DNA from: Bradysia coprophila
Lineage: Eukaryota; Arthropoda; Insecta; Diptera; Sciaridae
DNA: 64,000 nt
NCBI RefSeq assembly: GCF_014529535.1
Contig: NW_023503409.1
Coordinates: 8,618,390-8,682,389 of the forward strand
Direction: 5' to 3'
Position numbers and translations under genes: made by a program. The notes beneath the pieces were generated by a model, which ran no database searches, was not told where the DNA came from, and saw nothing but the letters and a program-made list of their open reading frames with translations. Below are positions 44,889-56,914 of the stretch, one piece after another. Position 1 is the first letter of the stretch. Each line of letters begins with the position of its first letter.

Positions 44889-45450
44889 GACTGTTTTGAC
44901 GGCAACCTATTAATGTATGAATTAGCGCTCTAGATAAGTAATTTTTCGGGGAATCACACCGCGAATGCAATAAAATAGAATATGCACGTATGACAAGCCG
45001 TCTCGGCAAGCCTAGACCGCTTTGTCATACGTGCATAATATTTATTACATGCTATGTGTCGAAAACCGTACTTTTCATGTTTCAAGCACTTCTTTCGACG
45101 CCCTCAGCATGTAAAATCCATTAAATGACTAGGGATAAAAAGATAAAAAGTCTCATTTTCGTGTGTTTTTTGACCTCGGCTTCGCAAGATGCAAAGTGCA
45201 GTTTTCGTGCGAATTTTGTTGATCCGATGCGATCCGAAAAATATTTGTAACACGTGCAAATTTTCTTTTATTAAAAATATTTAAAAATTTAGTCATTAAA
45301 ATTATCCGAGCAAAGCCGGACACTACACTCATAAATAGAAGAAAACATTTCATCTGTTCATTTCAAACTTGAAAATTGGTTTTAGTTCCACGAGTATTCT
45401 CGATCTTTTCAGGTATTTCGTTCTATTAAATTCATTTTTCAATTTAAAAT

Positions 45451-46254
45451 ATGGATCGTACACTCCTGTTTGCAACGTTCAGTGTCTTTTTATTTAAAAT
45501 TACTCATTCTTTGAGATTACCGTTGACTTTAGTTCCTAATAGTTCACATTTATTCTCGGATAATTATGCAATGTATGCTAAAGATTTTGCATCAAAGAGT
45601 TTAAGTGGTATGTATTTTTAACATACCCGTACCAAGTACATACGCGATATACTTACATCAGCATTCGACATCTTTAAATCTCTATTTGAATTAGTCAGAG
45701 GTAAACGATTTTTACTTTTATTTTCTCTCATAGGAACAACGTTTTGCGGATCCATTATACTACCTATGGATAATGTCTTGTTGAAGAAGTCGCTACAAGC
45801 AATACTTTTTAATGCAAACCGAAATGCTATCGATTTAGTTGATACAGATCGTTTAGACTCATGTTGTCGTTCTTTTCATAAATGTGAAGCTCATAAGAAT
45901 GTTGAACTGAGTGGTAGAAACGACAGCAGTATTTCGTATTGTGAATGCGTTTATAATTTTCGAGCATGTTTGGAAAAATTGAACACTTCAATATCAAGTG
46001 ACCTTGCATTCATACACTCTATAAATGCAACAAAATGTTATGCGTACGACCATCCAATCACTAAATGTATCGAATTGGACGCATACATTGGATCCAAATA
46101 TCTAAGAACGGTAGACCCAACTTTAAATGACACATCTTTCAATAGATGCAAGCAATATCAAGTTGATTATAGTCAACCGAAAAATTTACAAATTTTAGAT
46201 TTGCTACTAATTCACTCAGGTAATTACTTATTTCAAAACTTGTTTAGTTTCTAA
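45451..46254 (+). CDS. secreted group III phospholipase A2-like protein, catalytic dyad lost
   Basis: Exon 1 is 45451-45607 and exon 2 starts at 45734 (GTATGT donor, CATAG acceptor, phase 1). Exon 2 either runs to the stop at 46254 (225 residues) or is spliced at 46219 (CAG|GTAATT) to an unseen exon. A signal peptide (MDRTLLFATFSVFLFKITHS) precedes an N-terminal extension. Then come FCGS, in the position of the family's Ca-loop W/YCGxG, and DSCCRSFHKC, in place of the catalytic CCRxHDxC. The His and Asp positions are Phe100 and His101. Further family cysteines follow (YCECVYNFRACL; TKCYAYDHPITKC). The fold therefore looks kept but hydrolysis is unlikely, and a binding or regulatory role is inference. 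Remnants of mobile hairpins crowd the 3' flank. Confidence 0.8.
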
Positions 46255-46359
46255 CATAACTGTAATTGGAGACACAAACCATTTGTTAACTTCGGAGTAG
46301 AATATTTTAACTACAGTTAGATATCACTGTAAATTTCTGATACACTGAGTTTTACTAAG

Positions 46360-46707
46360 CACTACTTTCGACGCCCTCAGCATGTAATAGTATTTTACAT
46401 GACTAGGGATAAAAAGATGAAAAGTAGAGTTTTCGTGTGAATTTTGTTGATCCGAGGCGAAGGCGAGGGCGTTGAAAGAAGTCCTTGAAACATGAAGAGT
46501 ACGGTTTTCGATGCATGTAGCATGTAAAATCCATTACATAACTCGGGATAAAAAGTTGAATAGTCTCGTTTTCGTGTGTTTATTGACTTCGACTACGCCT
46601 CGGATCAACAAAATTCACACGAAAACCTCGACGAAAACTGTACTTTTCATCTTTTTATCCCGATTTAAGTTATGGATTTTACTTGCTGAGGGCGTCGAAA
46701 GTAGTGC
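46360..46707. mobile_element. ~350-bp foldback element with ~100-bp arms
   Basis: The left arm, about 46360-46460 (gcactactttcgacgccctc ... gatccgaggcg), and the right arm, about 46597-46707, are long imperfect inverted repeats. The phrases cgacgccctcagcatgtaa and gggataaaaag also occur at about 45085-45150 and 46525-46555, so several partial copies are clustered here. The apex region carries gaggcgaaggcgagggcg. Confidence 0.7.
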
Positions 46708-46872
46708 TTGAAACATGAAAAGTACGGTTTTCGACGCATGTAGCATGTAAATGGCTATTACATGTCAGTGTCTTCGCTTCGTTTAAAATTTGTAGTAGAT
46801 TACGAATCGAACTCATGAGTGTGTATTTAAGAATCAATTCGAAAACTCCAAACAACTTGAAAACATGTCATT

Positions 46873-47179
46873 GGCTATTTTTAAAAGCTAGGCGTTAAAT
46901 GATTCAGTTGACCTTTCTGAGTAAGTTATAGGACAAATTTTGTGTTGCAAATTGGTCTTTATTGGAGTAGTCAAAATCGTTTTTGATTGAGATTGAAATA
47001 TATTGACTATAATTTCAGACGAACCCGTTTCTTATTGTGAGATATATCATTCAAAAACAATTTTGACTTCCCCAGTGTAGACCAGCATGAAACCGAGTTT
47101 ATTTTAATACAAAATTTGTCCTATAACTTACTCAGAAAGGTGCCCTAAATCATTTAACGCCTAGCTTTTAAAAACAGCC
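46873..47179. mobile_element. 307-bp MITE with ~65-bp TIRs
   Basis: The ends ggctatttttaaaagctagg and cctagcttttaaaaacagcc are inverted repeats that continue through ttctgagtaagttatagg for about 65 bp with few mismatches. The interior is non-coding. The target duplication is not evident. Confidence 0.75.
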
Positions 47180-47246
47180 GATGGCTTGTTTTTATGTTAG
47201 ATACAGCTCGTTCGAAGTTTTCGCAAATTGAATCTTAAGCAACAAA

Positions 47247-47334
47247 CTTTGGTAACTGTTATTTTTACAAGGGTAGAGCCGAAGGCGACGTATGCATTAT
47301 GCAACTACATGAGTCAAAATAACAGTTACCAAAG
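47247..47334. repeat. 88-bp hairpin with gccgaaggcgac apex
   Basis: The arms ctttggtaactgttatttt and aaaataacagttaccaaag are near-perfect inverted repeats. The loop carries gagccgaaggcgacgt. Confidence 0.65.
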
Positions 47335-47712
47335 CGAATTGCCAAAGCGATATTATGCCGAAGCGAGTTGCTCAAAGCAAACAAGTGAGATCGCGAGTCT
47401 CATTAATTGTTCTGCACTACTCTCAGATTCCAACATAGTTCATTTTAATCGTTGTGCCATGCGAAGAGTTGTTATTACGTGTTTATGTACATGTAATCAA
47501 TGATATATTCTGTAAACTAATATGTCATTGCATGTAATCAACACTTTCCATAGAAGCCAAATATGCATATAATGACTACTTTCTGCGGGGGCACATGAAC
47601 ATGTAATGTAAACTTTCCGCATGGTATAGCGATTATAATAGATATATCATCTGCCATAATTCCAAAAGTACATTACTTACCAATGGGGCAAGTGTGTTGA
47701 TTAAACTTACTT

Positions 47713-47849
47713 CACGGAGCCAAAACTTTACCTCAAGTTTTTGAATAAAATACCTTACTTGGCAATGGGACAAATTCTGGAAAGATACTTCTTGTGTTTT
47801 TACCGACCTCGGCAACTTCAAAAACTTGAGGTAAAATTTTAGCTCCGTG
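47713..47849. repeat. 137-bp hairpin with gacctcggc apex
   Basis: The arms cacggagccaaaactttacc... and ...ggtaaaattttagctccgtg are imperfect inverted repeats extending over ctcaagtttttgaa. Confidence 0.6.
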
Positions 47850-48263
47850 ATAATAACATAATTTAACATCCTAAAGGGAAACAACATTTTTAACTGGCCT
47901 CAACTTTCCACAATGCGATTCACTTCTATTCACAAAACCCTAAGACTTCAGTCGATAGTGAATTGTAAATTCCCTCTCTCATTCCCACAGATTTTTCGTA
48001 TTCGCTTTCTTTTACTTTCTCATTACGTACATACAATCTTAAAAATTGCTGCAGTCTGCAGTGTCTCTACATATTTTTGAGTCTTCCACTCAATGCTCTA
48101 CGCAGCAGCTTTTTAGTTTGTACGTACGTAATGAGTAAATGTTAGAGCGCATACGAATACGAAATACGAGACTAAGTGATAGGACTGATAATTTACGATT
48201 CATTCTCGTTAAATCGACACACACAAAAATTGCTAAAACTCAAACCTAGAATAATTGTACAGA

Positions 48264-48765
48264 ATGTTGTTTTGGAAAGTGTTTTTTGTAGTGATGTTAA
48301 TATTTGCTAGTACCCTACAATTTAAAGTGTTTTTGTAAATGGTTGTTTACCGTCTACTGGGGTGAGTCGAAATTTTGAGAGAAAAAGACGAAAAATATGG
48401 CCAAATTCACCCAAGGTGGCCTGTGGTGGTCATAAAATATCTTCCCTCAGTAGACATGTGATTCTCCACACACTGAAAAACCTCGCTAGATTAAATTATT
48501 TAATCTTTCACCACTCGTTCGACAATCAATTGATTGATTTCTCATGTTCTTAGTTTCGGCAACAATTGGAGATGATCCAGAAGTCGGTGCAAACGGAACA
48601 GTTGAGGACACAATTATCCCCGCCCAGGAAGACATCATTTCCCGGATTGGTAAAATAGTTAATCGAATCCTTGACTTGGTAAACAAAGGTATTGCCATTT
48701 TCTTCATCAATGGTATTTCAATCATAAACTCAACTAATGTAGGAAACATGGGTAATGCAAACTAA
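48264..48765 (+). CDS. small secreted peptide, unknown
   Basis: The proposed exons are 48264-48309 and 48554-48765. The first encodes a signal peptide (MLFWKVFFVVMLIFA), the second SATIGDDPEVGANGTVEDTI and an amphipathic segment (IISRIGKIVNRILDLVNKG) before an Asn/Gly-rich end. The acceptor TTCTTAG is good. The donor GTACCC is weak, so the first exon is provisional, and an unspliced start at 48544 (MFLVSATIG) is the alternative. AATAAA begins at the last base of the TAA stop, supporting a true 3' end. I recognise no family. The helical segment resembles lytic or antimicrobial helices only in general character. Confidence 0.45.
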
Positions 48766-48770
48766 ATAAA
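48765..48770 (+). promoter_or_regulatory. poly(A) signal overlapping the stop codon
   Basis: AATAAA starts on the last A of the TAA of the small peptide gene, giving a very short predicted 3' UTR. Confidence 0.5.
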
Positions 48771-49129
48771 TGCACGGTTTCTCACGGTTGTGGCGTTTTT
48801 TTCGTCTTTTTGTTCGCTTCATCAAATTTGAAGCAGCTACAGCCTTCAACAGACCCGTAAACTTGTGCTCTCGCGTCAAATATAGTGATTCGGTTAATGA
48901 TGTCTTAGAAGTTTCGACTTTCACTTATTAGAAGCGGGTCCAGTCCGTGACAAATTATGTAAAACGCTATAACGACTAGCAGCAGTGTTGTGTGGTCGGA
49001 CTACTAGTCCACTATCATCGGTATAAGTGGGTAGCCTATCGAAAGTTCGTCACACCCGTACCGGAATATCTTGTTCTTCACTATCGTGACTACGACACCG
49101 ATAATACGAGGCCAGTTCACAGGCATTAC

Positions 49130-50778
49130 CTCAAGCTCGCAATTTTCGCAGTTTATTATGATCTCGAGTTGCATAAAGGATTTCATATTGTTTTATCGCC
49201 CTAGTACAATAATAGTTATTTATGTAACAAGAATCGTATGGAGGTATATTATCGAACTAGATATGAAGGTATATTATCGGCGACGCTGAGGTTGGCAAGA
49301 CGTCGTGTGCGTTAATATACTCCATACGATTCTTGTTGCATACAACGTTTTATGCAATGAAGAAAATCCAGTAAATACCGAAGATAATTTTAGTGTGACT
49401 TCAATAACACGTGGCTTTTGTCGCACTAGTGCGATAAAACCCCTTGCAAATCCTTTAGCACTAGTGCGATAAAATACGTTCATACGACATTGATCACAGG
49501 CGGCGTAAGTTACAAATATCATCACTGAATTGCATAAAAAATGATGAAATCGCTTCTTTACGTGAAACGTTGTATGACGCGTTGTGTTGTGATGAAATAT
49601 TTCATTATGCGTGCTTCTTGTTTCATAAATAATTACGTCACAAGGACGGAAAAGTTGAAAAGTGTAGTTTTAGTGGGAAGTTTGTTGGTATGAGGCTAGT
49701 TACGTCCATGGTGAGGGCACCGAAAGATATACTTCATTGATGAAATAAATGGTTTTCGGTGCAGAAGTATGTAAAAGATTAACCATAACCAGTGCACTTA
49801 TCAATGAATTTATTGGCAATTTACCATTGGCAACCATAACTCGCAATTCAAAGTAGCGTCTACAGTCTACCACACGTAATTAGATTTTTTTTTAGCGAGC
49901 AAAAACAGAGAACGACTTCCAATTTTATGTTTGAAAGCATCTGCCACGTACGTATTTCCACACATTCTCAGTTAAATGCTTTCAAGGCTGTAATAGTCAT
50001 TTACACGCAACAGGTAGTGGATATGGTAAAATACTATTAGCACGTATAAGAAAACGTACCAGCAGAAATCAGTCCAAAAAAATAATGACCGAAACTACAG
50101 CACTGTAGTCATCTGATTATCTCCTTGTATTTAACCTCTTTTTCAATTCTCTTCGAAGCGAAATAACAAATTACAATTTCAAAACGCACTTAACTTGTGG
50201 CCACACACCGTCGAAATGAATTTTCCAATTTTTTTCCCTACTGCTTTGCCCACGTAAAAATCCCACTGTCGTATCTGAGGTGTTTACTGCTAAGAAAGAC
50301 GTAAATACCGCTTACAGTCTCTAACGCTCTAAATTCTCGTTTTACTTTAAATATCTTGGTTCCCTCATTTCGCTATACTTGTGTGTACATATGAGATAAA
50401 TAAGGGAAATAAAATATTTAGAATAAAATGGGAATTTAGAGTGTTAGAGACTGTAGTTATGAAAATTGGTTTATTCTTCTGCCTGAGGTATTGCACAGCG
50501 CTTGATTCAAAATCATCAGTTTTAGCATGCATCTTCCTACATATTCTCTCTCCAGTCAAAGTTCATTGCTTATTTTTGTTTTCGATAACAGATAGCTCAC
50601 CGATTCTTCAGCGGGGTAAATGTTGTTATCAGAAACACGCGAGTCATTAACACCTTCGATATAAATTCACAAATCCGTATAACTTCCATACGAACGCAGT
50701 ATATTATTCATAACAGTACTCTCCTCCGGTTCACGAACAATTCAACTCAGTTTATATACACAAAAAAAACAAGTGTCG
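49130..50778. repeat. duplicated block, copy 2 (uninterrupted)
   Basis: Near-identical to 38010-38839 joined to 41577-42403. It preserves the empty insertion site (cgtatttcc once, then acacattctcag at about 49951-49975). Its hairpin at 49.2 kb keeps TAG (49258-49260) facing CGT (49304-49306) but has a rearranged apex and a one-base deletion in the right arm. The CAGT MITE is at 50315-50453. Confidence 0.9.
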
Positions 50779-53700
50779 TGTATGTGTGCGGGAAAATCCT
50801 GCGTTCAACAAAATTTTCCTTTGACTATACATTTCTGTGTTGGTGCGAGTGCTATACATTTTATGGTTTAATAAATTCCTATAAAACAGGACTCATCTTC
50901 GGTTGCTCGACCAGAAGTTTGTTTGTCTTAAAGCGATTCAAAAGTATAAGAAGAAGGAAGTTTTCGGGAAAGATTGTGTAGTGTACGAGAGAAATGGATT
51001 TTTAAGTTCAAAATTCGCCAGTAGAAAATAATTCAAAATTTTGGAAATAATTTCGTCGAAAATTTTTTTGGATTTAATTTCCAATTTTAATCAATTCTTA
51101 ACTTAACTGGTGAGCATAAGCAAAACTAATCATATCGACATAAAACAATCGTCACTCATCCATCATTAATTCGTCCGAAAAGTTGTCACTAAAATATTGT
51201 GGATTCAATTTATTGTAGGAAACTGTTCGATTCAGATATCTGTCTTTTATGAGTCGCTGAGAAGTGCTATACATTATAATGATGATGCAACAAGTGTTAA
51301 ATGAAAGAATGGAAACGGACGTATAAAAGAAATGCAGAATCATTGAAAGTCTTTTCGTTATTGTTATTCACATTCACATGCCATATTAGACTCACCTGAA
51401 ATCTCTACGGTGGAGGTGGACACATTTGATTGCCTGTGGTTTAATAGCATATTTTTTCGGTTATTGATTGTTGTGCGTTGGTGATACATTATATTTTCTA
51501 TTGATTCACAATATTTTCATGCGGGACGCCTTCTTTTTAAATAATGAGTCTGAAATTTAAAACCTTTTCTTGGTGAAATGTAGACAATTTCCTAACATGG
51601 ATCGTCGAAAAACTTTCATGATGACACCGTTTCAGTGAAGATTTTTTTGCTGAACAAAACCATTTTTAAATTGAATTTTAAACAATGCTATAGACCCAAA
51701 AAATTAATATTTTACGGAAGATTTACCGGAGGAAACCTTATTTAATTCAATATATTTGTTTCGTGTCAACCAGAAGATTATCCCCCTATTGTCTGACTTA
51801 TTTACGGCATTCATTAAGAAGCTATTTGCAGGAATCATATTGTGTTGTGTATGACTATCATAGGTTAATAATCACTCGGTTTAGTTTAAAGTGACTGTGA
51901 AAACGATATAATAGAAAATACAGATCCGTTTGGTAGATTCGATTTACGGGTTCAAGGATCTCTTCTTGTTTAATTGGAATGTCGAATGCAATATGCCTGA
52001 TAGAGACGTTAGAATTTTATCTAAAAAGAGAAGAAATAGATTTTCGCCGTTGAAGAAATTTCCTGTGCAATTTAACAGTTAGAAACAATTCACGAATTCA
52101 TTGCTCAATTCGAACCAATTCAAGACATTCATACGTGCAAAACTTTCTTTCTTTCGCTCTTTATTTCATTAATCAATTACCAAAAACAGTGCAGTACAAC
52201 ATAGCTCCAGTATGTTCAAACAATTCAAAGGAGCTATTTTCTTCCATCATCTGTGAACCAATCTTCAATTGAACTCATTTATCGAAACCAGTGATTAGAA
52301 ATTAATCTTCATTTATTTGTCGTCATCATTCATAAAAAATCATCGTAAAAATGGTTCGAAATTGTTAATGCACCAACGATACACGGCTTATTTACAAAAG
52401 AAAAATTAAATAAACACCGCCCTAACAAGAGAAGTTTAACCATTTCGGTGGATTTTTTTTTAAACAATTATACGGTGGTTTTGCCACGTAAAATGAAAAA
52501 TAATTTTGTAAAAAGTTGATCGAGATAACTTTAATAGACTACGTAAAAAATGCTTCAGGGTAGGTTTTTGTTTTACATAAATAAAATAAAGACAAAGGTG
52601 CACGCAGACTTCCCACATATTCTAACATTACTAAATAATAATAATAAAAAGAACTAAAGCGAAAACGTTTAAAGAGACATCAACTTACATAAAATTGGGT
52701 GGCACAGAGACAGATTACCATTAATATGTCAAGTAAAATTTTTCTTCTAGAATTTTTTTGGCCTAATTTTTGCTTTGACAATTTTTGCGTACAAGCGCAG
52801 AATGCGTCACCTACAGCGATATCATGCACAGGGACTTGCGTCACTTTTACTCTTTTAAGGGTTTTTGACTGATCAACCTTTCATCTGTTGTCGATTAAAC
52901 TAAATGACAAGCTCTGATTAATGAGATTTTTTTAGTAACAAACTGTATGTTAAAAGGAATGAAGTGATAGATTTCGTATCAAATTTTTGACACTTGATAG
53001 ATCGATCGACGTAATAGAATCGAAAACGTTTCAATAAAATTGGGTGGTTAATAAGAAAACATTGAAATCAGGTTAAACAACTATGTATCGCTCCTCTATG
53101 CGACAATGAGATATAGATTTTGCTATGAACCTTTCATGGCCGGCCATTCTTTAGTAAAGTCGATTCAATAAAATCTTTCACAGAAGACCATTAATCTGTT
53201 ATCGACAACGAATCTCTGAATAAATGTGCTTTTACATAGTAATGTTAAAAGGAATGAAGTGATAGATTTTGTATCAAGTTTGTGAAACTTGTTAGATGAG
53301 AAACAGTGTCACAGACTTGATAATAATACTTGCCTTCATGCCCTCAGTGCTGGGCTAAGCAACTTTACAAAAAAAATAATTGTGGGAGTCCTGTGAGTGG
53401 AGATTGAAACCCCAAATTAAAGACTTATGTAATCCGAAGGCGATACAAAAATTATAACCCGTTATTATCACCCTTCGCACCTCATTTCTAATAAAACGAA
53501 GCCATTATGAATGAACTGGTGAACACTACTACTCGGTTTAAATATTTATGTCTACAGAAAAAAGGATGTAATACTAAACCATACATAACGATCAACAACG
53601 AGTAACATATTTCATTGTTTTTTAGCGTCTTTTATGACTGCAATAAAGGCTAATTATTCGCAGATTATTTAATTTTAATTAACGTTGGTTGGGCAATGAT

Positions 53701-56589
53701 TTCTCACCATATTTGCGAATATATTATCTGTTGCTTGCTCATGACTTGTACTTTCATGAAAAGGTAGAGTTTTCTTCGCTTGACTATATTTTGTTTATGA
53801 GAAATTTTATGCGGCCATTTGATACCGCCTTACATCTTAAAGACAATAAAAATTGGAAACTTATCCTTCAGCTTCGTAAGACGTTAGTGGTTTACGGCAA
53901 GGTACATTTCTCAAATATTTACATTTTTGTGCTAAAGGAAAATTTCATAAGAAAACGATTAACATGCTGAGGAACCGAGTTAATCATTCCGAACGTATCG
54001 ATAAAATTTAAACTTTTCTGTTGATTGGTCGTAAGCCTTTGTGCGAGGTGGTTAATTTTCAATCATGGCTTCTCGACCTTTCCCTGTTCGTTTGTTGTAG
54101 TTTTGCTGTAGCCTTTTTCTGAAAATAATTAATGTTCAACATAAGCACCACCGTTCAAACTAAGGTTGTCTAATTATTTTCTGTTTTATAAATAAATTTT
54201 TAAACGTGCGCTTAACCGATACACATCCTGATAATGAAAATAAACTTTCTTGCATCATCTCTTAACGATTCCCTACGGCACAGCTTGTTATATTTTCCAA
54301 ATAACATAAGAATTGTAAATTTAATAATGATTATAAAACAACGCAAAAGAAAATGAAAATGTTTGGGGGTGGGTTGTTTGCTTAGTTGCTCTTCAGGCGT
54401 GCATTTGATTCGTAACTAAATTGAACAAGACGTACAGTTATGCCTTTTGCTAAACTTTTAACTCTTATACACGCACACGAAAAATTAGGAACAAAAAAAT
54501 GTATTAAAAACTTTCTTTTTTCAAAACATTTCCGTGAAAAAAGATTTTTTCCTCTCATATTGCTAACAAGTTTAGCAAGTTGAGCGCAATTCGGTAATGC
54601 TAACTTGCATCTGTTTTTATTGTGACTGTGAAAAGGAACAAAACGTTGCCTCTGTTTGGTATGAGACATTATAGTCCCACTGTCCCACAATATTTTATAA
54701 TAGCATTCCGAAAAGCGATTATTTACGCCATAAAACCGGTAATTATAAACCCTCTGTTCTGTTATATTACTCGCAATTTCATCTGAGCTTCGGTAACAAT
54801 ACTAACAAGACTGCTATCTGATACTTCTTTACTCCCAATGTTATTGAATAAACCACTAACAGATTTAATGAGAGGTTTAAAAAGAATCGCTTTTACTTTC
54901 GATGACCTCTGTTGTACAGAATATATAAGCATTCTACACGTATAATACTATACACTGTCTCACCACAACCAGAAATATTATCATTCTTAAGGTTTTCTAT
55001 TCTTGAGAAGACATCACACAACTTAATAATGTGATACAAGAGACTTTTACTCCCCGTATAGACGATGGTTTATTATTTATTTGTTGCAAAACAGAAACGA
55101 AAACATATTTGCACTAATGTGTATGTCGTATGTGAAAAGACACACATATAAAATGTGTGGATATAATACATGGTTTGGTTGTTCTTCGACTCTTCTATAA
55201 AATATATCGTGAGCAAACGAATAACTGAATGAATACCAGCTAGTAAAGGCACAATGGAAGGGAGGTCTTTTTATTCGATGGATTAAAAACTTTTTTTTTT
55301 GCTGAAATCAAGTACTTATATCTTACATTATGCACATGCATTGTACTTATAAGACGAACACAAATAAATTTACTGATGGAAAATGTTACCAGTAACTTTT
55401 ACATTATTAGTTTTTCGCAAAAAAGAATAAAATTATTGCGACAACTTTATCGCAAAATTGATTTCACCTTCATTACGTCTTACTCATGTGTTCATTGGGA
55501 ACAGTTTTACAGGCTATCGCTCTTAGTCTTATTCGATGGAAAATGTATTTAATTAATTTGTTTAAAGAATTGATTTGTGAGAGCATGTTGTATCAACAAT
55601 TTAAAAATTCACTTCATTGAATCTACTATTTTGAGATGAGCGGGTTAATCGAACGTCGTAAAAAATCCTGTCTCACTTGGGTGGGTCAGATCACTTGACT
55701 GAATTTTCAATAAATTTTTGAATTTAAAAAAAAATTATATTTGATCGTGAAGGGACCGCAAACTGTGAGTTTAGTTTGTTTCATTCGCTCTATTCGTCGC
55801 ACATACAAAAGTGTAGTCACTCTCTTCCCTTTCATTTTCTGAATAAGGTCCTTAATATTTAGGGCTTGTAAGTGGGGAAAATAACTGAAACGGTAGGGTA
55901 TTTCCTCTAATTGTAAAAAATTCGTCTGAACAACTGCTCTCGCTTTGCATGTAATGCTTACTGGTTATCATATTATCAAGAGAAGAGTCGGTTGATAAAT
56001 AGGTAAATTTGTTCGCGGGTCTTTGACATTCAACACTGATAACGGTTTCAAACTAAGCAACGCATGGCAAGTGATTATTCCAAAATTAAAAAAATTTAAG
56101 TCTCATTCTTTAGTAAGCTCTGAAGATGACAACAACTTAGTTGTCGAAAGCTAAGCAAATAAAATTAAAAATCACTAAACCACTTATCCAAGTATCTTAA
56201 TAATCCATTCAACAGACAAACTATTGTTCCCAACTTAATCCTGTTTAGCGAACTAGATTCCAGAATTTACCTCCAGCTCGTGCTGGAAACATTTATTTTT
56301 TTCTTTATTACGCAAGAGGTGACAAGGAAAAATCATTCATAGAATAGTCCCATCTCATTACCTTATTATCAATGAACAAACTCAACCTTGACTTAACGTG
56401 GTCTGGTCACAAGAGTTACAGACGTTTTCTATATTTAACGATTTTTGCCAATGTAGAACATTTTCAAAATATCGTAGCGAAAACAGCGTTACGGACATTT
56501 TAAGGGATTTTCTGTCCTTAGCCCCTGATTTTCAGTCAACGGAATAATTTAATTCGGGTTGGGTAAAATTTCAGAAAGTGATTTTTCTA
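50779..56589. other. long non-coding stretch
   Basis: No gene could be supported. An open frame of 93 codons ending in a good donor (AAG|GTACAT near 53902) at about 53689-53970 has no ATG near its start and no recognisable domain. Two related segments, about 52942-53005 and 53241-53300 (ttaaaaggaatgaagtgata), form a direct repeat 300 bp apart. A small palindrome at 56113-56152 (gaagatgacaacaacttagt) resembles a retroelement 3' tail. Confidence 0.45.
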
Positions 56590-56914
56590 CACTGTAAAAA
56601 AAAATATTGTCAACATACATCCAGTATGTATGAAATGGCTTGCAGACAGCTTCATTTCTGACTTACTTCGTATATGTATGTTTCAACGTCTGACATGTAT
56701 ATCGTACATGTCCGACGTATAATCATACATACTGCTCGTGACTATTCGTGTCACTCGTATGTTTCTACGTCGAACATGTGTGATATACATATCAGACGTT
56801 GGAATATACCCGTCAGACGTTGGAATATACATATCCGAAGTAAGTCAGAAATGACGCTGTCTACCAGCCATTTCATACATACTGGACGTATGTAGACGAA
56901 ATTTTTTATCAGTG
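56590..56914. mobile_element. 325-bp MITE with ~100-bp TIRs and TA flanks
   Basis: The ends cactgtaaaaa and ttttttatcagtg are inverted repeats that continue for about 100 bp through ccagtatgtatgaaatggct and tttctgacttacttcg. TA flanks both ends (56588-56589 and 56915-56916). The centre is made of repeated, inverted forms of tgtttcaacgtctgacatgt. Confidence 0.8.

Noticed and set aside
53689-53970. 93-codon open frame ending near a good splice donor
   Set aside because: It has no ATG near the beginning, no recognisable family and no partner exon that I could join in phase.
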